From positions 372,001 to 436,000 of the forward strand of contig JBAIAA010000413.1 of the NCBI GenBank assembly GCA_037893245.1: a DNA stretch of 64,000 bases, in the 5' to 3' direction. The translations under genes and the position numbers were made by a program. A model generated the notes under the pieces. That model saw only the letters and a program-made list of their open reading frames with translations. It did not search any database and was not told the origin of the DNA. Position 1 is the stretch's first letter. Each line of letters begins with the position of its first letter. Of this stretch, positions 35,677 to 50,741 are shown piece by piece. The DNA comes from Crossaster papposus (taxonomy: Eukaryota > Echinodermata > Asteroidea > Velatida > Solasteridae).

Positions 35677-38592
35677 TGTAAAATCAACAATGTTCACGAC
35701 CAAGTTTCTTGCACACCGACATCACTGGGGTTTCTCAAACAACAATCAGATTATTGTCTTGGTCTTTATCTTTCCATTTCTTTTCAATTTTTAGTAGGTT
35801 AGCCAATTACATTTTTTAATATTCACACCGAAAGAAACACACCTCCCGAAAAGTGATACTTCCCGAGCCTGCAAGCAGCCATTTTACAAATGGCATCCCT
35901 CCACGTTCTAGGGCAATTAGGACCCATTTTTCAACCGTAATTTTGTCAAGTCTGCCCTCGGATTGAAGCTCAAAAACCAGGGAGTTGATCATATGCTATA
36001 TTTACACAATCCCACCATTTCTTTCACCAAACGGCATCCGTTTTCAAAAGAAATTGTGGGGGCACTTTTAATGCAAATGAGCTAGCGTAGAAATGTTCCT
36101 TACAATTAGGGTGGTGCACCCTATAGGGTGCACCTGCCTAATTCAAGTCCCATTGAAAAGAGTGTAAAATCAACAATGTTCACGACCAAGTTTCTTGCAC
36201 ACCGACATCACTGGGGTTTCTCAAACAACAATCAGATTATTGTCTTGGTCTTTATCTTTCCATTTCTTTTCAATTTTTAGTAGGTTAGCCAATTACATTT
36301 TTTAATATTCACACCGAAAGAAACACACCTCCCGAAAAGTGATACTTCCCGAGCCTGTAAGCAGCCATTTTACAAATGGCATCCCTCCACGTTCTAGGGC
36401 AATTAGGACCCATTTTTCAACCGTAATTTTGTCAAGTCTGCCCTCGGATTGAAGCTCAAAAACCAGGGAGTTGATCCTATGCTATATTTACACAATCCCA
36501 CCATTTCTTTCACCAAACGGCATCCGTTTTCAAAAGAAATTGTGGGGGCACTTTTAATGCAAATGAGCTAGCGTAGAAATGTTCCTTACAATTAGGGTGG
36601 TGCACCCTATAGGGTGCACCTGCCTAATTCAAGTCCCATTGAAAACAGTGTAAAATCAACAATGTTCACGACCAAGTTTCTTGCACACCGACATCACTGG
36701 GGTTTCTCAAACAACAATCAGATTATTGTCTTGGTCTTTATCTTTCCATTTCTTTTCAATTTTTAGTAGGTTAGCCAATTACATTTTTTAATATTCACAC
36801 CGAAAGAAACACACCTCCCGAAAAGTGATACTTCCCGAGCCTGCAAGCAGCCATTTTACAAATGGCATCCCTCCACGTTCTAGGGCAATTAGGACCCATT
36901 TTTCAACCGTAATTTTGTCAAGTCTGCCCTCGGATTGAAGCTCGAAAACCAGGGAGTTGATCCAATGCTATATTTACACAATCCCACCATTTCTTTCACC
37001 AAACGGCATCCGTTTTCAAAAGAAATTGTGGGGGCACTTTTAATGCAAATGAGCTAGCGTAGAAATGTTCCTTACAATTAGGGTGGTGCACCCTATAGGG
37101 TGCACCTGCCTAATTCAAGTCACATTGAAAACAGTGTAAAATCAACAATGTTCACGACCAAGTTTCTTGCACACCGACATCACTGGGGTTTCTCAAACAA
37201 CAATCAGATTATTGTCTTGGTCTTTATCTTTCCATTTCTTTTCAATTTTTAGTAGGTTAGCCAATTACATTTTTTAATATTCACACCGAAAGAAACACAC
37301 CTCCCGAAAAGTGATACTTCCCGAGCCTGCAAGCAGCCATTTTACAAATGGCATCCCTCCACGTTCTAGGGCAATTAGGACCCATTTTTCAACCGTAATT
37401 TTGTAAAGTCTGCCCTCGGATTGAAGCTCAAAAACCAGGGAGTTGATCCAATGCTATATTTACACAATCCCACCATTTCTTTCACCAAACGGCATCCGTT
37501 TTCAAAAGAAATTGTGGGGGCACTTTTAATGCAAATGAGCTAGCGTAGAAATGTTCCTTACAATTAGGGTGGTGCACCCTATAGGGTGCACCTGCCTAAT
37601 TCAAGTCCCATTGAAAAGAGTGTAAAATCAACAATGTTCACGACCAAGTTTCTTGCACACCGACATCACTGGGGTTTCTCAAACAACAATCAGATTATTG
37701 TCTTGGTCTTTATCTTTCCATTTCTTTTCAATTTTTAGTAGGTTAGCCAATTACATTTTTTAATATTCACACCGAAAGAAACACACCTCCCGAAAAGTGA
37801 TACTTCCCGAGCCTGCAAGCAGCCATTTTACAAATGGCATCCCTCCACGTTCTAGGGCAATTAGGACCCATTTTTCAACCGTAATTTTGTCAAGTCTGCC
37901 CTCGGATTGAAGCTCAAAAACCAGGGAGTTGATCCTATGCTATATTTACACAATCCCACCATTTCTTTCACCAAACGGCATCCGTTTTCAAAAGAAATTG
38001 TGGGGGCACTTTTAATGCAAATGAGCTAGCGTAGAAATGTTCCTTACAATTAGGGTGGTGCACCCTATAGGGTGCACCTGCCTAATTCAAGTCCCATTGA
38101 AAAGAGTGTAAAATCAACAATGTTCACGACCAAGTTTCTTGCACACCGACATCACTGGGGTTTCTCAAACAACAATCAGATTATTGTCTTGGTCTTTATC
38201 TTTCCATTTCTTTTCAATTTTTAGTAGGTTAGCCAATTACATTTTTTAATATTCACACCGAAAGAAACACACCTCCCGAAAAGTGATACTTCCCGAGCCT
38301 GCAAGCAGCCATTTTACAAATGGCATCCCTCCACGTTCTAGGGCAATTAGGACCCATTTTTCAACCGTAATTTTGTCAAGTCTGCCCTCGGATTGAAGCT
38401 CAAAAACCAGGGAGTTGATCCAATGCTATATTTACACAATCCCACCATTTCTTTCACCAAACGGCATCCGTTTTCAAAAGAAATTGTGGGGGCACTTTTA
38501 ATGCAAATGAGCTAGCGTAGAAATGTTCCTTACAATTAGGGTGGTGCACCCTATAGGGTGCACCTGCCTAATTCAAGTCCCATTGAAAACAG
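35677..38592. repeat. Six-unit block U67-U72, second copy of the CATATG cassette
   Basis: This block contains the four-unit cassette followed by U71 (CCTATG, site 484 G) and U72 (CCAATG, site 484 C). The whole six-unit order recurs at 43453-46368, 7776 bp or 16 units later. Confidence 0.88.
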
Positions 38593-41500
38593 TGTAAAAT
38601 CAACAATGTTCACGACCAAGTTTCTTGCACACCGACATCACTGGGGTTTCTCAAACAACAATCAGATTATTGTCTTGGTCTTTATCTTTCCATTTCTTTT
38701 CAATTTTTAGTAGGTTAGCCAATTACATTTTTTAATATTCACACCGAAAGAAACACACCTCCCGAAAAGTGATACTTCCCGAGCCTGCAAGCAGCCATTT
38801 TACAAATGGCATCCCTCCACGTTCTAGGGCAATTAGGACCCATTTTTCAACCGTAATTTTGTCAAGTCTGCCCTCGGATTGAAGCTCAAAAACCAGGGAG
38901 TTGATCCAATGCTATATTTACACAATCCCACCATTTCTTTCACCAAACGGCATCCGTTTTCAAAAGAAATTGTGGGGGCACTTTTAATGCAAATGAGCTA
39001 GCGTAGAAATGTTCCTTACAATTAGGGTGGTGCACCCTATAGGGTGCACCTGCCTAATTCAAGTCCCATTGAAAAGAGTGTAAAATCAACAATGTTCACG
39101 ACCAAGTTTCTTGCACACCGACATCACTGGGGTTTCTCAAACAACAATCAGATTATTGTCTTGGTCTTTATCTTTCCATTTCTTTTCAATTTTTAGTAGG
39201 TTAGCCAATTACATTTTTTAATATTCACACGGAAAGAAACACACCTCCCGAAAAGTGATACTTCCCGAGCCTGCAAGCAGCCATTTTACAAATGGCATCC
39301 CTCCACGTTCTAGGGCAATTAGGACCCATTTTTCAACCGTAATTTTGTCAAGTCTGCCCTCGGATTGAAGCTCAAAAACCAGGGAGTTGATCCTATGCTA
39401 TATTTACACAATCCCACCATTTCTTTCACCAAACGGCATCCGTTTTCAAAAGAAATTGTGGGGGCACTTTTAATGCAAATGAGCTAGCGTAGAAATGTTC
39501 CTTACAATTAGGGTGGTGCACCCTATAGGGTGCACCTGCCTAATTCAAGTCCCATTGAAAACAGTGTAAAATCAACAATGTTCACGACCAAGTTTCTTGC
39601 ACACCGACATCACTGGGGTTTCTCAAACAACAATCAGATTATTGTCTTGGTCTTTATCTTTCCATTTCTTTTCAATTTTTAGTAGGTTAGCCAATTACAT
39701 TTTTTAATATTCACACCGAAAGAAACACACCTCCCGAAAAGTGATACTTCCCGAGCCTGCAAGCAGCCATTTTACAAATGGCATCCCTCCACGTTCTAGG
39801 GCAATTAGGACCCATTTTTCAACCGTAATTTTGTCAAGTCTGCCCTCGGATTGAAGCTCAAAAACCAGGGAGTTGATCCTATGCTATATTTACACAATCC
39901 CACCATTTCTTTCACCAAACGGCATCCGTTTTCAAAAGAAATTGTGGAGGCACTTTTAATGCAAATGAGCTAGCGTAGAAATGTTCCTTACAATTAGGGT
40001 GGTGCACCCTATAGGGTGCACCTGCCTAATTCAAGTCCCATTGAAAAGAGTGTAAAATCAACAATGTTCACGACCAAGTTTCTTGCACACCGACATCACT
40101 GGGGTTTCTCAAACAACAATCAGATTATTGTCTTGGTCTTTATCTTTCCATTTCTTTTCAATTTTTAGTAGGTTAGCCAATTACATTTTTTAATATTCAC
40201 ACCGAAAGAAACACACCTCCCGAAAAGTGATACTTCCCGAGCCTGCAAGCAGCCATTTTACAAATGGCATCCCTCCACGTTCTAGGGCAATTAGGACCCA
40301 TTTTTCAACCGTAATTTTGTCAAGTCTGCCCTCGGATTGAAGCTCAAAAACCAGGGAGTTGATCCTATGCTATATTTACACAATCCCACCATTTCTTTCA
40401 CCAAACGGCATCCGTTTTCAAAAGAAATTGTGGGGGCACTTTTAATGCAAATGAGCTAGCGTAGAAATGTTCCTTACAATTAGGGTGGTGCACCCTATAG
40501 GGTGCACCTGCCTAATTCAAGTCCCATTGAAAAGAGTGTAAAATCAACAATGTTCACGACCAAGTTTCTTGCACACCGACATCACTGGGGTTTCTCAAAC
40601 AACAATCAGATTATTGTCTTGGTCTTTATCTTTCCATTTCTTTTCAATTTTTAGTAGGTTAGCCAATTACATTTTTTAATATTCACACCGAAAGAAACAC
40701 ACCTCCCGAAAAGTGATACTTCCCGAGCCTGCAAGCAGCCATTTTACAAATGGCATCCCTCCACGTTCTAGGGCAATTAGGACCCATTTTTCAACCGTAA
40801 TTTTGTCAAGTCTGCCCTCGGATTGAAGCTCAAAAACCAGGGAGTTGATCCAATGCTATATTTACACAATCCCACCATTTCTTTCACCAAACGGCATCCG
40901 TTTTCAAAAAAAATTGTGGGGGCACTTTTAATGCAAATGAGCTAGCGTAGAAATGTTCCTTACAATTAGGGTGGTGCACCCTATAGGGTGCACCTGCCTA
41001 ATTCAAGTCCCATTGAAAAGAGTGTAAAATCAACAATGTTCACGACCAAGTTTCTTGCACACCGACATCACTGGGGTTTCTCAAACAACAATCAGATTAT
41101 TGTCTTGGTCTTTATCTTTCCATTTCTTTTCAATTTTTAGTAGGTTAGCCAATTACATTTTTTAATATTCACACCGAAAGAAACACACCTCCCGAAAAGT
41201 GATACTTCCCGAGCCTGCAAGCAGCCATTTTACAAATGGCATCCCTCCACGTTCTAGGGCAATTAGGACCCATTTTTCAACCGTAATTTTGTCAAGTCTG
41301 CCCTCGGATTGAAGCTCAAAAACCAGGGAGTTGATCCAATGCTATATTTACACAATCCCACCATTTCTTTCACCAAACGGCATCCGTTTTCAAAAGAAAT
41401 TGTGGGGGCACTTTTAATGCAAATGAGCTAGCGTAGAAATGTTCCTTACAATTAGGGTGGTGCACCCTATAGGGTGCACCTGCCTAATTCAAGTCCCATT

Positions 41501-43452
41501 GAAAAGAGTGTAAAATCAACAATGTTCACGACCAAGTTTCTTGCACACCGACATCACTGGGGTTTCTCAAACAACAATCAGATTATTGTCTTGGTCTTTA
41601 TCTTTCCATTTCTTTTCAATTTTTAGTAGGTTAGCCAATTACATTTTTTAATATTCACACGGAAAGAAACACACCTCCCGAAAAGTGATACTTCCCGAGC
41701 CTGCAAGCAGCCATTTTACAAATGGCATCCCTCCACGTTCTAGGGCAATTAGGACCCATTTTTCAACCGTAATTTTGTCAAGTCTGCCCTCGGATTGAAG
41801 CTCAAAAACCAGGGAGTTGATCCTATGCTATATTTACACAATCCCACCATTTCTTTCACCAAACGGCATCCGTTTTCAAAAGAAATTGTGGGGGCACTTT
41901 TAATGCAAATGAGCTAGCGTAGAAATGTTCCTTACAATTAGGGTGGTGCACCCTATAGGGTGCACCTGCCTAATTCAAGTCCCATTGAAAACAGTGTAAA
42001 ATCAACAATGTTCACGACCAAGTTTCTTGCACACCGACATCACTGGGGTTTCTCAAACAACAATCAGATTATTGTCTTGGTCTTTATCTTTCCATTTCTT
42101 TTCAATTTTTAGTAGGTTAGCCAATTACATTTTTTAATATTCACACCGAAAGAAACACACCTCCCGAAAAGTGATACTTCCCGAGCCTGCAAGCAGCCAT
42201 TTTACAAATGGCATCCCTCCACGTTCTAGGGCAATTAGGACCCATTTTTCAACCGTAATTTTGTCAAGTCTGCCCTCGGATTGAAGCTCAAAAACCAGGG
42301 AGTTGATCCTATGCTATATTTACACAATCCCACCATTTCTTTCACCAAACGGCATCCGTTTTCAAAAGAAATTGTGGAGGCACTTTTAATGCAAATGAGC
42401 TAGCGTAGAAATGTTCCTTACAATTAGGGTGGTGCACCCTATAGGGTGCACCTGCCTAATTCAAGTCCCATTGAAAAGAGTGTAAAATCAACAATGTTCA
42501 CGACCAAGTTTCTTGCACACCGACATCACTGGGGTTTCTCAAACAACAATCAGATTATTGTCTTGGTCTTTATCTTTCCATTTCTTTTCAATTTTTAGTA
42601 GGTTAGCCAATTACATTTTTTAATATTCACACCGAAAGAAACACACCTCCCGAAAAGTGATACTTCCCGAGCCTGCAAGCAGCCATTTTACAAATGGCAT
42701 CCCTCCACGTTCTAGGGCAATTAGGACCCATTTTTCAACCGTAATTTTGTCAAGTCTGCCCTCGGATTGAAGCTCAAAAACCAGGGAGTTGATCCTATGC
42801 TATATTTACACAATCCCACCATTTCTTTCACCAAACGGCATCCGTTTTCAAAAGAAATTGTGGGGGCACTTTTAATGCAAATGAGCTAGCGTAGAAATGT
42901 TCCTTACAATTAGGGTGGTGCACCCTATAGGGTGCACCTGCCTAATTCAAGTCCCATTGAAAAGAGTGTAAAATCAACAATGTTCACGACCAAGTTTCTT
43001 GCACACCGACATCACTGGGGTTTCTCAAACAACAATCAGATTATTGTCTTGGTCTTTATCTTTCCATTTCTTTTCAATTTTTAGTAGGTTAGCCAATTAC
43101 ATTTTTTAATATTCACACCGAAAGAAACACACCTCCCGAAAAGTGATACTTCCCGAGCCTGCAAGCAGCCATTTTACAAATGGCATCCCTCAACGTTCTA
43201 GGGCAATTAGGACCCATTTTTCAACCGTAATTTTGTCAAGTCTGCCCTCGGATTGAAGCTCAAAAACCAGGGAGTTGATCCAATGCTATATTTACACAAT
43301 CCCACCATTTCTTTCACCAAACGGCATCCGTTTTCAAAAAAAATTGTGGGGGCACTTTTAATGCAAATGAGCTAGCGTAGAAATGTTCCTTACAATTAGG
43401 GTGGTGCACCCTATAGGGTGCACCTGCCTAATTCAAGTCCCATTGAAAAGAG
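38593..43452. repeat. Five-unit higher-order repeat (2430 bp), two tandem copies
   Basis: U73-U77 and U78-U82 share CACACGGAAAG (U74 and U79), GTGGAGGC (U75 and U80) and the A-run CAAAAAAAATT (U77 and U82), each 2430 bp apart. U82 has a private CTCAACGTTC. The copies are otherwise the same at the sites I compared. Confidence 0.92.
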
Positions 43453-46368
43453 TGTAAAATCAACAATGTTCACGACCAAGTTTCTTGCACACCGACATCA
43501 CTGGGGTTTCTCAAACAACAATCAGATTATTGTCTTGGTCTTTATCTTTCCATTTCTTTTCAATTTTTAGTAGGTTAGCCAATTACATTTTTTAATATTC
43601 ACACCGAAAGAAACACACCTCCCGAAAAGTGATACTTCCCGAGCCTGCAAGCAGCCATTTTACAAATGGCATCCCTCCACGTTCTAGGGCAATTAGGACC
43701 CATTTTTCAACCGTAATTTTGTCAAGTCTGCCCTCGGATTGAAGCTCAAAAACCAGGGAGTTGATCATATGCTATATTTACACAATCCCACCATTTCTTT
43801 CACCAAACGGCATCCGTTTTCAAAAGAAATTGTGGGGGCACTTTTAATGCAAATGAGCTAGCGTAGAAATGTTCCTTACAATTAGGGTGGTGCACCCTAT
43901 AGGGTGCACCTGCCTAATTCAAGTCCCATTGAAAAGAGTGTAAAATCAACAATGTTCACGACCAAGTTTCTTGCACACCGACATCACTGGGGTTTCTCAA
44001 ACAACAATCAGATTATTGTCTTGGTCTTTATCTTTCCATTTCTTTTCAATTTTTAGTAGGTTAGCCAATTACATTTTTTAATATTCACACCGAAAGAAAC
44101 ACACCTCCCGAAAAGTGATACTTCCCGAGCCTGTAAGCAGCCATTTTACAAATGGCATCCCTCCACGTTCTAGGGCAATTAGGACCCATTTTTCAACCGT
44201 AATTTTGTCAAGTCTGCCCTCGGATTGAAGCTCAAAAACCAGGGAGTTGATCCTATGCTATATTTACACAATCCCACCATTTCTTTCACCAAACGGCATC
44301 CGTTTTCAAAAGAAATTGTGGGGGCACTTTTAATGCAAATGAGCTAGCGTAGAAATGTTCCTTACAATTAGGGTGGTGCACCCTATAGGGTGCACCTGCC
44401 TAATTCAAGTCCCATTGAAAACAGTGTAAAATCAACAATGTTCACGACCAAGTTTCTTGCACACCGACATCACTGGGGTTTCTCAAACAACAATCAGATT
44501 ATTGTCTTGGTCTTTATCTTTCCATTTCTTTTCAATTTTTAGTAGGTTAGCCAATTACATTTTTTAATATTCACACCGAAAGAAACACACCTCCCGAAAA
44601 GTGATACTTCCCGAGCCTGCAAGCAGCCATTTTACAAATGGCATCCCTCCACGTTCTAGGGCAATTAGGACCCATTTTTCAACCGTAATTTTGTCAAGTC
44701 TGCCCTCGGATTGAAGCTCGAAAACCAGGGAGTTGATCCAATGCTATATTTACACAATCCCACCATTTCTTTCACCAAACGGCATCCGTTTTCAAAAGAA
44801 ATTGTGGGGGCACTTTTAATGCAAATGAGCTAGCGTAGAAATGTTCCTTACAATTAGGGTGGTGCACCCTATAGGGTGCACCTGCCTAATTCAAGTCACA
44901 TTGAAAACAGTGTAAAATCAACAATGTTCACGACCAAGTTTCTTGCACACCGACATCACTGGGGTTTCTCAAACAACAATCAGATTATTGTCTTGGTCTT
45001 TATCTTTCCATTTCTTTTCAATTTTTAGTAGGTTAGCCAATTACATTTTTTAATATTCACACCGAAAGAAACACACCTCCCGAAAAGTGATACTTCCCGA
45101 GCCTGCAAGCAGCCATTTTACAAATGGCATCCCTCCACGTTCTAGGGCAATTAGGACCCATTTTTCAACCGTAATTTTGTAAAGTCTGCCCTCGGATTGA
45201 AGCTCAAAAACCAGGGAGTTGATCCAATGCTATATTTACACAATCCCACCATTTCTTTCACCAAACGGCATCCGTTTTCAAAAGAAATTGTGGGGGCACT
45301 TTTAATGCAAATGAGCTAGCGTAGAAATGTTCCTTACAATTAGGGTGGTGCACCCTATAGGGTGCACCTGCCTAATTCAAGTCCCATTGAAAAGAGTGTA
45401 AAATCAACAATGTTCACGACCAAGTTTCTTGCACACCGACATCACTGGGGTTTCTCAAACAACAATCAGATTATTGTCTTGGTCTTTATCTTTCCATTTC
45501 TTTTCAATTTTTAGTAGGTTAGCCAATTACATTTTTTAATATTCACACCGAAAGAAACACACCTCCCGAAAAGTGATACTTCCCGAGCCTGCAAGCAGCC
45601 ATTTTACAAATGGCATCCCTCCACGTTCTAGGGCAATTAGGACCCATTTTTCAACCGTAATTTTGTCAAGTCTGCCCTCGGATTGAAGCTCAAAAACCAG
45701 GGAGTTGATCCTATGCTATATTTACACAATCCCACCATTTCTTTCACCAAACGGCATCCGTTTTCAAAAGAAATTGTGGGGGCACTTTTAATGCAAATGA
45801 GCTAGCGTAGAAATGTTCCTTACAATTAGGGTGGTGCACCCTATAGGGTGCACCTGCCTAATTCAAGTCCCATTGAAAAGAGTGTAAAATCAACAATGTT
45901 CACGACCAAGTTTCTTGCACACCGACATCACTGGGGTTTCTCAAACAACAATCAGATTATTGTCTTGGTCTTTATCTTTCCATTTCTTTTCAATTTTTAG
46001 TAGGTTAGCCAATTACATTTTTTAATATTCACACCGAAAGAAACACACCTCCCGAAAAGTGATACTTCCCGAGCCTGCAAGCAGCCATTTTACAAATGGC
46101 ATCCCTCCACGTTCTAGGGCAATTAGGACCCATTTTTCAACCGTAATTTTGTCAAGTCTGCCCTCGGATTGAAGCTCAAAAACCAGGGAGTTGATCCAAT
46201 GCTATATTTACACAATCCCACCATTTCTTTCACCAAACGGCATCCGTTTTCAAAAGAAATTGTGGGGGCACTTTTAATGCAAATGAGCTAGCGTAGAAAT
46301 GTTCCTTACAATTAGGGTGGTGCACCCTATAGGGTGCACCTGCCTAATTCAAGTCCCATTGAAAACAG
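43453..46368. repeat. Six-unit block U83-U88, third copy of the CATATG cassette
   Basis: This is the third copy of the cassette, identical in marker order to U67-U72. Its last three units (U86-U88) are then duplicated again immediately downstream. Confidence 0.88.
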
Positions 46369-47826
46369 TGTAAAATCAACAATGTTCACGACCAAGTTTC
46401 TTGCACACCGACATCACTGGGGTTTCTCAAACAACAATCAGATTATTGTCTTGGTCTTTATCTTTCCATTTCTTTTCAATTTTTAGTAGGTTAGCCAATT
46501 ACATTTTTTAATATTCACACCGAAAGAAACACACCTCCCGAAAAGTGATACTTCCCGAGCCTGCAAGCAGCCATTTTACAAATGGCATCCCTCCACGTTC
46601 TAGGGCAATTAGGACCCATTTTTCAACCGTAATTTTGTAAAGTCTGCCCTCGGATTGAAGCTCAAAAACCAGGGAGTTGATCCAATGCTATATTTACACA
46701 ATCCCACCATTTCTTTCACCAAACGGCATCCGTTTTCAAAAGAAATTGTGGGGGCACTTTTAATGCAAATGAGCTAGCGTAGAAATGTTCCTTACAATTA
46801 GGGTGGTGCACCCTATAGGGTGCACCTGCCTAATTCAAGTCCCATTGAAAAGAGTGTAAAATCAACAATGTTCACGACCAAGTTTCTTGCACACCGACAT
46901 CACTGGGGTTTCTCAAACAACAATCAGATTATTGTCTTGGTCTTTATCTTTCCATTTCTTTTCAATTTTTAGTAGGTTAGCCAATTACATTTTTTAATAT
47001 TCACACCGAAAGAAACACACCTCCCGAAAAGTGATACTTCCCGAGCCTGCAAGCAGCCATTTTACAAATGGCATCCCTCCACGTTCTAGGGCAATTAGGA
47101 CCCATTTTTCAACCGTAATTTTGTCAAGTCTGCCCTCGGATTGAAGCTCAAAAACCAGGGAGTTGATCCTATGCTATATTTACACAATCCCACCATTTCT
47201 TTCACCAAACGGCATCCGTTTTCAAAAGAAATTGTGGGGGCACTTTTAATGCAAATGAGCTAGCGTAGAAATGTTCCTTACAATTAGGGTGGTGCACCCT
47301 ATAGGGTGCACCTGCCTAATTCAAGTCCCATTGAAAAGAGTGTAAAATCAACAATGTTCACGACCAAGTTTCTTGCACACCGACATCACTGGGGTTTCTC
47401 AAACAACAATCAGATTATTGTCTTGGTCTTTATCTTTCCATTTCTTTTCAATTTTTAGTAGGTTAGCCAATTACATTTTTTAATATTCACACCGAAAGAA
47501 ACACACCTCCCGAAAAGTGATACTTCCCGAGCCTGCAAGCAGCCATTTTACAAATGGCATCCCTCCACGTTCTAGGGCAATTAGGACCCATTTTTCAACC
47601 GTAATTTTGTCAAGTCTGCCCTCGGATTGAAGCTCAAAAACCAGGGAGTTGATCCAATGCTATATTTACACAATCCCACCATTTCTTTCACCAAACGGCA
47701 TCCGTTTTCAAAAGAAATTGTGGGGGCACTTTTAATGCAAATGAGCTAGCGTAGAAATGTTCCTTACAATTAGGGTGGTGCACCCTATAGGGTGCACCTG
47801 CCTAATTCAAGTCCCATTGAAAACAG
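44911..47826. repeat. Three-unit higher-order repeat, two tandem copies (U86-U88, U89-U91)
   Basis: TTTGTAAAG occurs in U86 and U89, followed in each case by a CCTATG/G unit and a CCAATG/C unit. The spacing is 1458 bp. Confidence 0.8.
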
Positions 47827-50256
47827 TGTAAAATCAACAATGTTCACGACCAAGTTTCTTGCACACCGACATCACTGGGGTTTCTCAAACAACAATCAGA
47901 TTATTGTCTTGGTCTTTATCTTTCCATTTCTTTTCAATTTTTAGTAGGTTAGCCAATTACATTTTTTAATATTCACACCGAAAGAAACACACCTCCCGAA
48001 AAGTGATACTTCCCGAGCCTGCAAGCAGCCATTTTACAAATGGCATCCCTCCACGTTCTAGGGCAATTAGGACCCATTTTTCAACCGTAATTTTGTCAAG
48101 TCTGCCCTCGGATTGAAGCTCAAAAACCAGGGAGTTGATCCAATGCTATATTTACACAATCCCACCATTTCTTTCACCAAACGGCATCCGTTTTCAAAAG
48201 AAATTGTGGGGGCACTTTTAATGCAAATGAGCTAGCGTAGAAATGTTCCTTACAATTAGGGTGGTGCACCCTATAGGGTGCACCTGCCTAATTCAAGTCC
48301 CATTGAAAAGAGTGTAAAATCAACAATGTTCACGACCAAGTTTCTTGCACACCGACATCACTGGGGTTTCTCAAACAACAATCAGATTATTGTCTTGGTC
48401 TTTATCTTTCCATTTCTTTTCAATTTTTAGTAGGTTAGCCAATTACATTTTTTAATATTCACACCGAAAGAAACACACCTCCCGAAAAGTGATACTTCCC
48501 GAGCCTGCAAGCAGCCATTTTACAAATGGCATCCCTCCACGTTCTAGGGCAATTAGGACCCATTTTTCAACCGTAATTTTGTCAAGTCTGCCCTCGGATT
48601 GAAGCTCAAAAACCAGGGAGTTGATCCAATGCTATATTTACACAATCCCACCATTTCTTTCACCAAACGGCATCCGTTTTCAAAAGAAATTGTGGGGGCA
48701 CTTTTAATGCAAATGAGCTAGCGTAGAAATGTTCCTTACAATTAGGGTGGTGCACCCTATAGGGTGCACCTGCCTAATTCAAGTCCCATTGAAAACAGTG
48801 TAAAATCAACAATGTTCACGACCAAGTTTCTTGCACACCGACATCACTGGGGTTTCTCAAACAACAATCAGATTATTGTCTTGGTCTTTATCTTTCCATT
48901 TCTTTTCAATTTTTAGTAGGTTAGCCAATTACATTTTTTAATATTCACACCGAAAGAAACACACCTCCCGAAAAGTGATACTTCCCGAGCCTGCAAGCAG
49001 CCATTTTACAAATGGCATCCCTCCACGTTCTAGGGCAATTAGGACCCATTTTTCAACCGTAATTTTGTCAAGTCTGCCCTCGGATTGAAGCTCAAAAACC
49101 AGGGAGTTGATCCTATGCTATATTTACACAATCCCACCATTTCTTTCACCAAACAGAATCCGTTTTCAAAAGAAATGGTGGGGGCACTTTTAATGCAAAT
49201 GAGCTAGCGTAGAAATGTTCCTTACAATTAGGGTGGTGCACCCTATAGGGTGCACCTGCCTAATTCAAGTCCCATTGAAAACAGTGTAAAATCAACAATG
49301 TTCACGACCAAGTTTCTTGCACACCGACATCACTGGGGTTTCTCAAACAACAATCAGATCATTGTCTTGGTCTTTATCTTTCCATTTCTTTTCAATTTTT
49401 AGTAGGTTAGCCAATTACATTTTTTAATATTCACACCGAAAGAAACACACCTCCCGAAAAGTGATACTTCCCGAGCCTGCAAGCAGCCATTTTACAAATG
49501 GCATCTCTCCACGTTCTAGGGCAATTAGGACCCATTTTTCAACCGTAATTTTGTCAAGTCTGCCCTCGGATTGAAGCTCAAAAACCAGGGAGTTGATCCT
49601 ATGCTATATTTACACAATCCCACCATTTCTTTCACCAAACGGCATCCGTTTTCAAAAGAAATTGTGGGGGCACTTTTAATGCAAATGAGCTAGCGTAGAA
49701 ATGTTCCTTACAATTAGGGTGGTGCACCCTATAGGGTGCACCTGCCTAATTCAAGTCCCATTGAAAAGAGTGTAAAATCAACAATGTTCACAACCAAGTT
49801 TCTTGCACACCGACATCACTGGGGTTTCTCAAACAACAATCAGATTATTGTCTTGGTCTTTATCTTTCCATTTCTTTTCAATTTTTAGTAGGTTAGCCAA
49901 TTACATTTTTTAATATTCACACCGAAAGAAACACACCTCCCGAAAAGTGATACTTCCCGAGCCTGCAAGCAGCCATTTTACAAATGGCATCCCTCCACGT
50001 TCTAGGGCAATTAGGACCCATTTTTCAACCGTAATTTTGTCAAGTCTGCCCTCGGATTGAAGCTCAAAAACCAGGGAGTTGATCCAATGCTATATTTACA
50101 CAATCCCACCATTTCTTTCACCAAACGGCATCCGTTTTCAAAAGAAATTGTGGGGGCACTTTTAATGCAAATGAGCTAGCGTAGAAATGTTCCTTACAAT
50201 TAGGGTGGTGCACCCTATAGGGTGCACCTGCCTAATTCAAGTCCCATTGAAAAGAG

Positions 50257-50741
50257 TGTAAAATCAACAATGTTCACGACCAAGTTTCTTGCACACCGAC
50301 ATCACTGGGGTTTCTCAAACAACAATCAGATCATTGTCTTGGTCTTTATCTTTCCATTTCTTTTCAATTTTTAGTAGGTTAGCCAATTACATTTTTTAAT
50401 ATTCACACCGAAAGAAACACACCTCCCGAAAAGTGATACTTCCCGAGCCTGCAAGCAGCCATTTTACAAATGGCATCCCTCCACGTTCTAGGGCAATTAG
50501 GACCCATTTTCAACCGTAATTTTGTCAAGTCTGCCCTCGGATTGAAGCTCAAAAACCAGGGAGTTGATCATATGCTATATTTACACAATCCCACCATTTC
50601 TTTCACCAAACGGCATCCGTTTTCAAAAGAAATTGTGGGGGCACTTTTAATGCAAATGAGCTAGCGTAGAAATGTTCCTTACAATTAGGGTGGTGCACCC
50701 TATAGGGTGCACCTGCCTAATTCAAGTCCCATTGAAAAGAG
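50257..50741. repeat. U97, unit with a 1-bp deletion (485 bp)
   Basis: The T5 run in CCCATTTTTCAACC is T4 here (50507-50510), shifting the phase of all later units by one. The loss removes an in-frame TAA and creates a chance 64-codon open frame at 50470-50664. In other units the same ATG stops after 16 codons. Confidence 0.92.

Noticed and set aside
50470..50664. A 64-codon open frame in U97 of array B
   Set aside because: It exists only because one T is missing from a T5 run. In other units the same ATG meets TAA after 16 codons. It is a by-product of a deletion in satellite DNA.
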